This document shows, piece after piece, positions 9,246-18,036 of a stretch of 64,000 nucleotides of DNA. Within the stretch, counting starts at the first letter, position 1. The number at the start of each line of letters is the position of its first letter. Under the pieces are notes generated by a model. That model was given only the letters and a program-made list of their open reading frames with translations. It was not told where the DNA came from and searched no databases. The translations under genes and the position numbers were made by a program. The stretch comes from Fontisubflavum oceani (GTDB lineage Bacteria > Pseudomonadota > Alphaproteobacteria > Rhodobacterales > Rhodobacteraceae): positions 992,001 to 1,056,000 of the forward strand of contig NZ_CP129111.1 of the NCBI RefSeq assembly GCF_030407165.1, written 5' to 3'.

Positions 9246-9761
9246 TCAGGCGGCCAATGTCTCCGCAACCCCGATAGTGTAGTTCTTCCCATAGGCTTTC
9301 GCGCAGCGGGGACAGGTGGTGTAGAAGAAGAAAATCCGCCCCGGCTCCTTGCCACTGGCACGAACCAGATTCTGCATCTGCTCGTGCCACTCTTTCGCCT
9401 GTTTGTAAGGCCCTTCGAAGACCTTTGTGATGAAATCGCCGGACAGCGTGGTCATTTCTTCGTCCGGCACGTTGTTGTCAGTGGCGAATAGGTGCTCAAC
9501 CTGCCAAGGCGACAGGTCGCGGCTCAGAATCAAGAAATTGTCGGGGTCGATCACACCGCTTCCGCCGATATGAGTCTGCACCCGGGTGAAAACCCGACCC
9601 ACATTGAGCGGTATATGCATGAGGCTGCGCGTGGTGGCGCGAACGAACGGTTTGTCAGTGAAACGTAGCTCTTGCCCGTCCCAGCCATCTGGGTTGAATT
9701 TTGGGCAGCAGCCGGTGGTGTTGATGCTGTCATCATAATGCGGCACGGCGTTGGTCTTCAT
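9246..9761 (-). CDS. Conserved hypothetical protein with paired cysteine motifs
   Basis: A cytoplasmic protein of 171 residues from ATG 9761, chosen over the ATG at 9788 because AGGAGC lies just upstream. It has a GCCPKF motif near residue 19 and a CPRC motif near the C-terminus (about 149-152), which could bind a metal or form a redox pair. There is no signal peptide and no membrane segment. The family is sometimes labelled hydrolase in this order without evidence I can point to, and I make no functional claim. It is followed by a 182-base gap to gltB and lies on the same strand as serB. Confidence 0.75.
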   Translation of the reverse strand: MKTNAVPHYDDSINTTGCCPKFNPDGWDGQELRFTDKPFVRATTRSLMHIPLNVGRVFTRVQTHIGGSGVIDPDNFLILSRDLSPWQVEHLFATDNNVPDEEMTTLSGDFITKVFEGPYKQAKEWHEQMQNLVRASGKEPGRIFFFYTTCPRCAKAYGKNYTIGVAETLAA

Positions 9762-9824
9762 GGCAAGCTCCTGGTCTAGAGAGGCCATGATGCCATGGTC
9801 GCAACGATCCCGCCTTAAACGAGG

Positions 9825-10703
9825 TCAATCAGGCGCGACGATTTCGTCGGCGCTATAGCCTTGGATGTAAAGCAGCGCCGTCAGGTCGCTGTGATTGACG
9901 CGGATCTTGGCTTGCTCCTGCACGGCTGGTTTGGCGTGAAGCGCGACACCGGTTCCCGCCAATTGCAGCATGCCGAGGTCATTTGCCCCATCCCCCACGG
10001 CGATGGCATCTGCCGGTGTGATGCCAAGCTGTGTAGTGATTTCATGAAGGGCCTGGACCTTCGCGTCACGGCCTAGGATTGGCTCGGCGACCTCTCCCGT
10101 TAACACGCCATTTTCAGACAGGAGCGTGTTGGCGCGGTGATCGTCGAAGCCTAGATCGGCGCAGATCCTGGCTGTGAAATCGGTGAAGCCGCCAGAGACC
10201 AGCGAGGCATGGCCCCCATGTTTCTTCATCGTTGCGACAAGGGCTGCGCCGCCCGGCATATGGGTGATCCGTTTGGCTAAAACAGTGTCTATCACGGAGA
10301 TATTGAGGCCCTTTAGTAGGCCAACGCGTTCCTTCAACGCCGCTTCGAAATCGAGCTCACCATTCATCGCGCGTGCTGTGATCGCCGCGACGCGCTCACC
10401 GACACCAGCCTCGGCGGCCAACTCGTCAACGCATTCCTGTTGGATCATCGTGGAATCCATATCCGCCAGAAGCAGCTTTTTCCGCCGCCGATCGCTGGGC
10501 TGGATCACCAGATCGACCCCCTCGGCTTGCAGGCTCATCCAGATCTGATCCTCGTTTCTTGGCCGTTTGGGGAGAGTGAACTCCGCCGCCTTGTCAGGGG
10601 CCAACCAAAGGATATCGCCGCCGCCAAACGCGTTGCGCAGGCTATCGACCAGCGCGGGTTCGAGATACATCGCGGGGTTCGTAATCAAAGTCGCGGTGAA
10701 CAT
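9825..10703 (-). CDS. serB: Phosphoserine phosphatase
   Basis: A HAD-superfamily enzyme of 292 residues that makes serine from phosphoserine, the last step of the phosphorylated pathway. The nucleophile motif DMDST is at 81-85, the Ser of motif II is in SLVSGGF, and motif III is GDGANDLGM. The first 75 residues form the ACT-like N-terminal domain seen in proteobacterial SerB. It is monocistronic here. serC and serA, which supply its substrate, lie about 20 kb downstream, although in many relatives serB flanks them. Confidence 0.96.
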   Translation of the reverse strand: MFTATLITNPAMYLEPALVDSLRNAFGGGDILWLAPDKAAEFTLPKRPRNEDQIWMSLQAEGVDLVIQPSDRRRKKLLLADMDSTMIQQECVDELAAEAGVGERVAAITARAMNGELDFEAALKERVGLLKGLNISVIDTVLAKRITHMPGGAALVATMKKHGGHASLVSGGFTDFTARICADLGFDDHRANTLLSENGVLTGEVAEPILGRDAKVQALHEITTQLGITPADAIAVGDGANDLGMLQLAGTGVALHAKPAVQEQAKIRVNHSDLTALLYIQGYSADEIVAPD

Positions 10704-10850
10704 AGGTCTCTCCGACAGGCACGGTATCTAAGGTCGCATAAACCATGTTCAGGGCCAGAGGACCAGAAATGCTGCAAATTCCCAATTGGCTTTGCGGCAG
10801 GGGTATTTATGCTTGGTGATCGATGGTTAGTCCGGTTGTGAGGGCGCCGC

Positions 10851-12281
10851 GTGCTATTGCGAAATCTCCTGGCTGTCTTGGTAGCCTTGCTCTCGATCGG
10901 GCTGGGCCTGTTTCTGGTAGAACGGCCCCGCGCGGGGCTCGAAATCATGCCGCTGATGGTTGGCGACACGCCAGCGACCATTATGCGTGTGCCGCAAACG
11001 GTCGGACCGGTCGTCGTTTTGGCGCATGGGGTCGGCATGACGCGCCAGGCGATGCAGCCGCTGCAACTTACTCTGGCCCGGGCCGGATACATCACCGTCA
11101 GTTATGATGCCCTAGGACATGGGCGAAACTCTGGTGTGCCGCGCCTGCAAGAATTGCGGGCCGAACTGGCTGCGGTGAGTACCGCTGCATTGGCACAGCC
11201 CGGTGCCGACGGGCGTCTCGCGCTTCTTGGCTATCGTTTAGGCGCAGAAGTCGCGGTGCACCAAGCGGAGGTGGATGACCGCGTTGCGGCGGTGATTGCC
11301 CTGTCACTACCGAGTGATGTGGAGGTGCCATCCGGGGTGTCTGACAATCTCCTCCTGGTTAATGGATTTCAGGGAGATGTGTGGCCGCTGCTCAGCGGCT
11401 GGATCACAGATGAGACAGCAGCAGACGACGATGTCATCTCGGGCCGAGTCGTTTCAGTCCCGCTGATGGCGGGGGCCGGCCTGCTCTATACTCCGGTGAC
11501 ATTGCGCGAGACGCGGGATTGGTTGAACACCCGTTTTGGGCGGCCCTATCGCAACGGGATTGCTTCGATCGCGGCGCCGGTTCTCTTGATCGTGCTGGGT
11601 ATTGTCGTGCTCGGGTTGCCCCTGGCCGATCTGTTGCCCGCCGGGCGGGTCTTGCCGGAGGTGCCATCCGGCGCGTTCTGGAGCTTGGCGCTTGCACCGA
11701 TGATTTTGACGCCTTTGACCTTGTTCTGGGTCGAAACGAGCCTGTTATCCGCTGTGGCTGCGGATTATTTGGCGCTGCATCTGGCGTTGTTCGGCGCGTT
11801 GGTCCTGGTCGGCTTGACCGTGGAAGGTGACATGCCACAACTGCGGGGCGTGTGGCCCGGCCTGGCGGTGGCGGGATATGGGCTCCTCACGATTGGCATC
11901 GTTTTGGACCGTTACGTCACCGGGTTTTTGCCGCAAGGCGGGCATTGGCTGGTCATGGCGGCGCTCTTGCCGGGTGCGGTGCTGACGATGGTGGCCGACG
12001 CGGCGCTCAGCCAGGCAGGGCGGGCCCGCGCCTGGCGGCGCTGGGCGGTGCGTTTGGCGCTTCTCGCGTCCTTGGCCATAGCCGCAGTATTGGGCGGGGA
12101 AGAGTTGTTCTTCCTCTTCGCACTTCTGCCGGTGATGGTGTTCTTCTATCTTAGCTTCGGGGTGGTTGGCGGGTGGGTCGGGCGACGCACCGGATCGGCA
12201 TTCGCGATGGGGCTTGGGCTGGGCGTCGCCTTGGCCTGGCTGCTTGCGGTGCGACTACCTTTGGGGTCGATCTTGCCCTAA
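10851..12281 (+). CDS. Membrane protein with a degenerate alpha/beta-hydrolase domain
   Basis: This 476-residue protein starts at GTG 10851 with GAGGG about 10 bases upstream. Residues 5-24 form a signal anchor and residues 45-230 resemble an alpha/beta hydrolase (VVVLAHGVGMTRQ, a YDALGHGRNSG loop). About seven hydrophobic segments follow from residue 236 to the end. The expected nucleophile elbow G-x-S-x-G reads GYRLG at 127-131, so the catalytic serine is replaced by arginine. The hydrolase part is therefore probably inactive or has another role. It is convergent with the AttH-like gene and has no obvious operon partner. Confidence 0.8.
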   Translation: MLLRNLLAVLVALLSIGLGLFLVERPRAGLEIMPLMVGDTPATIMRVPQTVGPVVVLAHGVGMTRQAMQPLQLTLARAGYITVSYDALGHGRNSGVPRLQELRAELAAVSTAALAQPGADGRLALLGYRLGAEVAVHQAEVDDRVAAVIALSLPSDVEVPSGVSDNLLLVNGFQGDVWPLLSGWITDETAADDDVISGRVVSVPLMAGAGLLYTPVTLRETRDWLNTRFGRPYRNGIASIAAPVLLIVLGIVVLGLPLADLLPAGRVLPEVPSGAFWSLALAPMILTPLTLFWVETSLLSAVAADYLALHLALFGALVLVGLTVEGDMPQLRGVWPGLAVAGYGLLTIGIVLDRYVTGFLPQGGHWLVMAALLPGAVLTMVADAALSQAGRARAWRRWAVRLALLASLAIAAVLGGEELFFLFALLPVMVFFYLSFGVVGGWVGRRTGSAFAMGLGLGVALAWLLAVRLPLGSILP

Positions 12282-12302
12282 AAACGGCTCTAAACCGCTT
12301 TT
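12282..12302. terminator. Small hairpin between convergent genes
   Basis: AAAACGG and CCGCTTTT flank a seven-base loop in the 27-base gap between two convergent stops. The A-run and T-run on the two sides suit weak bidirectional termination. Confidence 0.4.
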
Positions 12303-12308
12303 CAGGGT

Positions 12309-13369
12309 CTATTCATAACCCGTCATTTCCAAATAACCGATCCCCTGATGGCTGCCGCTGAACCGGATCGGCCCTTCCCAATAGGGAAAGCTTGTCGCCA
12401 TCCAGCTCTGGGCGTTCACCGGTTGTGTCTCGATGTTTACGCCCCGCGCCGGTAACTCGACGCGCCACTCCGTCGGCACCTCCCGGCCCGCCACAGATGT
12501 GGTGTTAAGCGGGGTAAGGCGCAGGGCACCATCGGGATACGGCGTTGCTCTGCCATCGGCTGTGATCCAAGTGGCCGATGTGTAAACCGGCCGCGTCGCG
12601 GAGCGGAGGCCAAACCCCATCAGCCGTGCGCCGTCGGCGAATTGCAGCGAGAACCAATCCCACCCGTTCTGATCTTCGGAGAGCGGCTGCGATGACCATT
12701 CGCGGTCGAGCCAGGCGGTCCCTGTCACAGCGACAGGGCCACTCGGCAGAATCAACTCGCCAGACACCTCGTAGAAGGGTTGCGAATAGTAATAGCTGGC
12801 CTGTCCATCGGCGGATTTGACGGAATAGCCGCCGTCGCCCTGAAAGATTAGCGGGCCGGTTGCGGTAAGGGACAGATCATAGGCGAAATCCGCGCCGCGG
12901 GCGGTCAGGCTCAGCGCGGAGAGCGCATCGTTTCCTGCCGATGTTGTGGAGATCATGCTCCAGTCATCGATCCAGGCTTCAAACGGTTCGGATGTTTACC
13001 AGCTTGCCCGATGCCGCCGCGTGCCAGACGCTCCGCATGATAATGGGCATCGGATGTGGTGAGCCCCGCGTGACCCATCCAGAGTTGCGACGCGTCCCAG
13101 TTTTGCGCGGGTTCGGGCCGGAGCGCGGACCGAAACAGAGTCCATTGCACGCCGTAATCCCGACCATCGGCGCCAGACAGCGTCGCGGTCAGGTACCACC
13201 ATTCAATCCGGTACTCAGGATGTGGCCCGTGATCGGCCGGGAAAGAGAATTCTGGATTTGGGGCGGGGACCGCGAAGCCGTCTGCTTCGGTGCCGAGCCC
13301 AGCAAAGCCCTGGGATAGAGCCTGATTTGCGGTCAAGATGAACGCTGCAAGGACGGCTTTAACGTTCAT
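12309..13369 (-). pseudogene. AttH-like lipocalin (carotenoid 1,2-hydratase family), frame broken near 12986-13000
   Basis: The N-terminal part from ATG 13369 has a signal peptide (to ALSQG) and the EWWYLTATL motif typical of AttH/CrtC-like lipocalins. The body continues in another frame from PFEAWIDDWSM to the stop at 12309. One missing base around 12986-13000 joins them into about 353 residues, the family's normal length. The gene overlaps the end of the permease gene by 11 bases and is the last gene of an ABC operon, as in att-type loci. The family is periplasmic; its ligand here is unknown. Conservation on both sides favours a sequencing deletion. Confidence 0.8.
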
Positions 13370-15766
13370 GGGCAAAAACCTTCAAAAGAGTTGCTGGCGC
13401 GATCCGAGCAAGGCGCCAGGCGGGCCAAGCGGCAGCCAATAGCGCGGCGAGGAGCGCATAGAGACCGAGGCGGGCCCAATCCGCGGGAAAGACTTGCATC
13501 GGGAGACGCCAACCAAAGGCTTCGACATTCACGACCGCGAGCAGCACCCACGCCAGGGCGAGGCCCACGGGGATCGCCAAGATGAAGGTCAAGCAGGTCA
13601 AAAGCGCCGTTCGGATCAACTCCGCTTGCGCCAATGTACGGCGGGTTTGGCCAAGCGCCCAGATCGGAGCCAATTGCGGCAGACGAAGGCCCGCGAGGGT
13701 CAAAAGGCTGGTCAGGAGGGCGAAACTGGCCACGCCGAGCGTGAGAATGTTGAGCGCCCCGGTGACGAGGAAGGTTTGTTCAAAGACCCTGAGCGAGAAG
13801 CGCTTGATCTGGTCTTGGTTCACCACATTGGCACCCGGCAGGTTGAACGCGGCCCGAAGCGCCTCCGCCAAGGCGGGGACATCCTCTGGTGCCAGACGCA
13901 GGGCCAGCCGACGATGGGCCAGATCTGGGAATCGGGCGTTGAAGAGATCAAGGCCAATGATCGCTTGGCCCTCGGGGTTGCCGTAGTCCGAATAGACGCC
14001 CGCGATCGGCAGAGACCAGCCCGGGGTCAGCGCCACGACATCGCCGGGGTTAACCCCTCGCGCCGGGCAAGCTGTTCATTGATCAGAACGGCTTGGCCGG
14101 TTGCGATTTGGTCCCAGACATCTGGCACGGCAGCGAGCAGCGGCCAGTGATCGCGATAGGTGGCGTGATCGGCGATGCCGTAAAGCTCTCCGGGCCTTTG
14201 ATAGAGAGAGAGAGGTGCGGAGATGATCGGCAAGACGGCGTCGACCTGCGGCGTGACCCAGGCGGTTATGTCCTGCGCTTCGCTTGGGCTGCGGGCGGTG
14301 ATGTAGAGTTCTGACGCGAGACGCTGATCCAGCCAGCCGGTGAAGGTGCCTCGGAAGGAGCCGACCATGGTGGAGACGCCGATATTGGCCGCGAGCGCCA
14401 GAAGCAGCGCCATCAGCGCCAGCGAGAGGCCGGGGAGCTGTTGCCGTGTGTCAGCCAGCAGCCATTCGCGAAAGGGTGTGGTCGCGAGGCGGTTGGTGAG
14501 GCGGAGCAAACCGGCGAGCAACGCGGGCAGGGCCAAGGCCGCGCCGATCAGAAGCGCGGCGAGACAGGCAAAGCCAGCGATCAGGCTTTGGCCGAACAGA
14601 GCAAGGCCGGCTGCGACGAGGAAGAGCAGACAGGCAGTCGCCAATTGGCGCCGCGTCGTTCGGTTTGAGGCCAGCGCCCAAGCGCGGGGCTGGGCCGGGG
14701 CAAGAAGTGGCAACCGCGCGACCCGCGACAAGGCTTGGATCGAGGCAGTTGCGGTTCCAAGGAGGGCGATCCCCATGCCAGCGACGGCCCAAAGCGGTTG
14801 AAAACTGAGCTGGCCGGAGATGTCTGCGCCGTATAGGCCGCGCAACGTGCCGGACACACCCGGCAAGAGCGCCGCCGCGATCGCATAGCCGAGCGCGATG
14901 CCGATGAGGCCTGAAACCACGGCAAATCCGGTGAGCTCCAGGGCCAGCAGTGTGATCAGACGCCTGAGCGGCAGGCCAAGCGCGCGCAACGTGCGGAAAC
15001 TGGCGCGGCGTTGTTCGAAAGCGAGGCCGATGGCGGCATGCACGATGAAGAGGCCAACGGCGAAGGCCAGAAGGCCAAAGGCGGTGAGGTTCAGATGAAA
15101 GCTATCGGTCAGCCGCCCCAAATCGTCGCCAGAGCGCGGCGCGGTCAGGATCAAGTTGGGCGCGGCCTCGGCGAGGGGGGCGAGGCCCTGAGGCTGCGCC
15201 GGTGCGACCAAGAGATAAGACGGGTCCGACTGACCGCTCAGCCGCGCGGCCGTTCCTATATCGGTGAGCGCGGTGTTGGGGGCGAGGTCGGCGGAGATGA
15301 TTAACGGCGGCAGATCCGGCGGCAAAGACTGGCTGGCGGTCTCGGCGGAGACGATCAAGCGGCCAGGCGCGGCGAGAAAGCTGTCAAACGCGATGTCATC
15401 ATCGGTGAAATCCGGCGCTTGCGCTTGCGGCGGCGCGGTCAGCGGATCAATGCCCAACAGTCGCAATCGGGCGCCAGGCCCGCGTAACTCCGTCTCGATC
15501 ACCGGTGAGACGAGATAGCCCGCCCGGCGCAACTCCACGTAGTCGGCAATCGGGATTGGCTGACCATCGGCGCGGCTCAGACGAGCCAATTGATCCTGGC
15601 CCAGAACCGCCGCGGCGCGGTCATAAGAGGCGCGCGCCTCCGCATTGATCGTCTGCACACCGGACCAAAGTGCCGTAGCCAAAGCCAATCCAAGGATCAG
15701 GGTGAGGCATTGCCCAGGATGCCGTCGCCAATGCGACATCAAAGCCGAGAGTGCCGCGCGGGTCAT
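13359..15766 (-). pseudogene. FtsX-like ABC transporter permease, frame broken near 14048-14055
   Basis: The first 570 or so residues carry an N-terminal membrane segment, a large periplasmic domain and central FtsX-type membrane segments, ending EQLARREGL. The rest resumes in another frame as NPGDVVALTPGW and runs through the last three membrane segments to the stop at 13359. One missing base after GAGGGG restores a single protein of about 802 residues, the normal size for the fused AttF/AttG-like permeases. It overlaps the ATPase gene by four bases (ATGA). The role is probably lipid or lipoprotein-related export with the lipocalin neighbour; the substrate is not known. Confidence 0.85.
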
Positions 15767-16488
15767 TGGGCGGCCTGCCCCATATCAGGGCGTGTCAGTT
15801 GCCCTTGTGTAAGATGCACCTGCCGCGCCATGCGCGCCGCCAACCTTTGCGAGTGGGTCACCATCAAGACGGCGGTATTGGTTTCGCGGGCCAGTTCCAA
15901 GAGGAGATCCAGCACGATGTCGCCGGTTGTTTCGTCGAGATTTCCGGTTGGTTCATCGGCCAGCACCAGGCGCGGGCGCGCGGCAAGCGTTCGGCCAATG
16001 GCGACGCGCTGTTGCTGACCACCCGAGAGTTGTTCGGGGTAGCGATCCAGATGATCGGCCAGGCCGAGGCGTTGGGCCAAACTGTCAGTCCAAGACACGT
16101 CATGACGGCCGGCCAGACGCGCTTGAAAGGTCAGATTCTGCATCACATTGAGCGACGGGATCAGGTTGAATTGCTGGAAAATCAGGCCGACCGTGTCGCG
16201 GCGCAGCTTGGCGCGCCCAATATCGTCGAGCGTGCCGAGATCTATGCCATCCACCACGATCTGCCCGTGATCGGCGGCGTCGAGCCCGCCGATCAGATGC
16301 AGCATCGTGCTTTTGCCTGAGCCGCTCTCGCCTGTGAGCGCCAGGGTTTCCCCACCTTCCATCGCCAGAGATACGCCCCGCAACACCGGCAGCGCGCCAT
16401 CTTCAGTTTCGTAAGCTTTGTGAAGGTCGGTTGCGCGCAGCACTTGGGTATCCTTGGCAAGGGGGTCTTTTGGTAAGCTAGCAGCCAT
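15763..16488 (-). CDS. ABC transporter ATP-binding protein (LolD/MacB-like)
   Basis: ATPase partner of the FtsX-like permease. The Walker A motif GESGSGKST lies near residues 49-57, followed by the Q-loop (FQQFNLIPS), the signature LSGGQQQR, Walker B (LVLADEPTGNLD) and the H-loop MVTHS. Starting at ATG 16488 gives 241 residues; the frame stays open to 16650 but that extension lacks family similarity. No clear ribosome site precedes 16488, so the start is tentative. The three-gene set ATPase-permease-lipocalin matches AttE/AttFG/AttH-like operons. Confidence 0.9.
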   Translation of the reverse strand: MAASLPKDPLAKDTQVLRATDLHKAYETEDGALPVLRGVSLAMEGGETLALTGESGSGKSTMLHLIGGLDAADHGQIVVDGIDLGTLDDIGRAKLRRDTVGLIFQQFNLIPSLNVMQNLTFQARLAGRHDVSWTDSLAQRLGLADHLDRYPEQLSGGQQQRVAIGRTLAARPRLVLADEPTGNLDETTGDIVLDLLLELARETNTAVLMVTHSQRLAARMARQVHLTQGQLTRPDMGQAAQ

Positions 16489-16606
16489 CGGCGCGGGTGA
16501 AAGGGTCAGGATGCCACGTGATGTCTGACCCGTGGCGTCAGGGAGTGGCAAGAGCTTGCCAAGGGGTGGAAATTTCGGCTTGCGAGCGGTCGAATTACAC
16601 CTATTT

Positions 16607-16623
16607 AAACTGAACGGTTCGGT
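16607..16623. promoter_or_regulatory. Dyad site AAACTGAACGGTTCGGT before the AraC gene
   Basis: The centre GAAC-G-GTTC is an inverted repeat. A near copy with compensating changes in both arms (AAAC-G-GTTT) lies at 17520-17536, after the regulator. The location 16 bases before the araC start suggests autoregulation. Confidence 0.5.
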
Positions 16624-16638
16624 ATTATCGAGGGGAAT

Positions 16639-17526
16639 ATGGGAGTCCATCGACCAACGGCTTGGTTCGCGGATGCGGTGTTCAGTTCGGCCCAGTTACC
16701 TGGCGGCGGGCCCGATCCGGTGATCCGTGCGGATTACTTTGAGATGGGTCCAGGCCATTTGGAACCGACGGCGATGTTGGAGCATAGCCTGCTGGTCCCG
16801 ACGGGGGCGGGTCATGTGACTGGCGTGTATCGCCGGCAGGGGCAGCGGATCGATCTCGACCTTTGGCCGGGCTCCATGATTGTGACGCCGGCCGGAGAGA
16901 TTTCCAGCTGGGAATGGCACGGGCCCGTCAAGTTTCTGCTCATTCGGGTGCATCCTGATCGGATCCGCCATTTCGTCCGCGGTGATCTGCGGGTGATGGC
17001 GACCGGGTCTCAGTTGGATGGCCGGGTGGTGATCGAAGATGAAGAGTTGAGCGACTGGGCCGGTCGGATGAAAGACGCGCTTGAGGTGCCTGGGCCGGGC
17101 CAGCCAGTGCTGTTTGAGGCCTTGGCGCGGGTGTTTTTGGTGACACTGGTCCGGCGCTATGTGGCGGCCGATACGGCCCCATATGGTGAGGATGGAGGGT
17201 TAAGCGCCAAGCGATACGCGCAGCTTTTGGATTATATCGACGACCATATCGGTGGTCCGCTGCGGACACCGGATTTGGCCCATCATCTGGGTATGTCGGA
17301 CTCTGCCTTGACCCGCGCTTTGAAACATAGCGCCGGGATGACGCCGCAAGCGGTGGTGATGCTCCGCCGGATTGATGCGGCCAAGACCTTGTTGCAGAAG
17401 CCAGAGTTGAGCCTCGGGACGATCGCAATGACGTCCGGCTTCGCGGATCAAGCGCATTTGTCACGGAGCTTCAAGGCGGCGATGGGGATGACGCCCTCGG
17501 CATTTCGCAAGACAAAAACAAACTAA
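16639..17526 (+). CDS. AraC family transcriptional regulator
   Basis: A 295-residue protein with a cupin-like sensor domain (about 1-185) and a C-terminal pair of helix-turn-helix motifs. The first is around LRTPDLAHHLGMSDSALTRALK (about 210-231), the second around IAMTSGFADQAHLSRSFKAAMG (about 263-284). The architecture resembles AraC regulators with an AraC_binding N-terminus. Both ends of the gene carry a related dyad site, so it may control itself and the downstream secreted-protein gene. The effector cannot be read from sequence. Confidence 0.92.
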   Translation: MGVHRPTAWFADAVFSSAQLPGGGPDPVIRADYFEMGPGHLEPTAMLEHSLLVPTGAGHVTGVYRRQGQRIDLDLWPGSMIVTPAGEISSWEWHGPVKFLLIRVHPDRIRHFVRGDLRVMATGSQLDGRVVIEDEELSDWAGRMKDALEVPGPGQPVLFEALARVFLVTLVRRYVAADTAPYGEDGGLSAKRYAQLLDYIDDHIGGPLRTPDLAHHLGMSDSALTRALKHSAGMTPQAVVMLRRIDAAKTLLQKPELSLGTIAMTSGFADQAHLSRSFKAAMGMTPSAFRKTKTN

Positions 17527-17536
17527 ACGGTTTGGT
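17520..17536. promoter_or_regulatory. Second dyad site AAACTAAACGGTTTGGT
   Basis: Matches the site at 16607-16623 at 15 of 17 bases. The two differences lie in opposite arms and preserve the inverted repeat. It overlaps the araC stop and lies 108 bases before the secreted-protein start at 17644. Confidence 0.5.
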
Positions 17537-17643
17537 TCAAAAACTTGCCGGACAAGTTCAAGTTTCGGCTGATCGCGATGGTCATATTCAAATCATGAAG
17601 CGCAGGCCAGCCCGGCCTGACCCATTACATCGGAGATGATTTG

Positions 17644-17970
17644 ATGACACGCATGATCCTTCCCCTCGGTGCTGCTCTGGCCGTTTCCTTGGCTGTTCCA
17701 GCGTTTGCAAACGATGCACAATTGGCCGCATCCGTTGGCGTTGAGCCCGGCGTCTACACCACTGCCGAGTTGATCCAGCTCTCGACCGCAATGGCTGATG
17801 ATGATGCTATTACTGTGAGCCACATTCTGCGCGACGGGCCCGAAACGATCTCGACTCAGAGCGCCGCTGCCAACCAAGGCAACCAGCAACTTGCTGACTT
17901 CCTGGGTGTGAATGTCAATGATTACACCACCAGCGAACTGGCCGCGATGTATATCGACGCGACTGACTAA
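17644..17970 (+). CDS. Small secreted protein with two YTxAEL-type modules
   Basis: A 108-residue exported protein with a signal peptide of about 23 residues (ending VPAFA). The mature part begins DAQLAASVGVEPGVYTTAEL and later has a related stretch QLADFLGVNVNDYTTSEL, so the module occurs twice. Between them lies ETISTQS. The N-terminal module and ETISTQS are shared with the protein at 36927-37340. ATG 17644 has GGAG about eight bases upstream. A hairpin (CAGGCC/GGCCTG at 17603-17619) lies in the leader and a strong terminator follows. I know no function. Confidence 0.75.
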   Translation: MTRMILPLGAALAVSLAVPAFANDAQLAASVGVEPGVYTTAELIQLSTAMADDDAITVSHILRDGPETISTQSAAANQGNQQLADFLGVNVNDYTTSELAAMYIDATD

Positions 17971-17997
17971 GGTGTCCGTTTTTGAAGGCGGATTGCA

Positions 17998-18032
17998 ACG
18001 GGGCGAAGCCAATGCTTCGCCCCGTTCTTTTT
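17998..18032 (+). terminator. Strong intrinsic terminator
   Basis: ACGGGGCGAAGC at 17998-18009 pairs perfectly with GCTTCGCCCCGT at 18014-18025 over a four-base loop, followed by TCTTTTT. It closes the secreted-protein transcript just before the convergent tonB stop. Confidence 0.92.
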
Positions 18033-18036
18033 AGGA

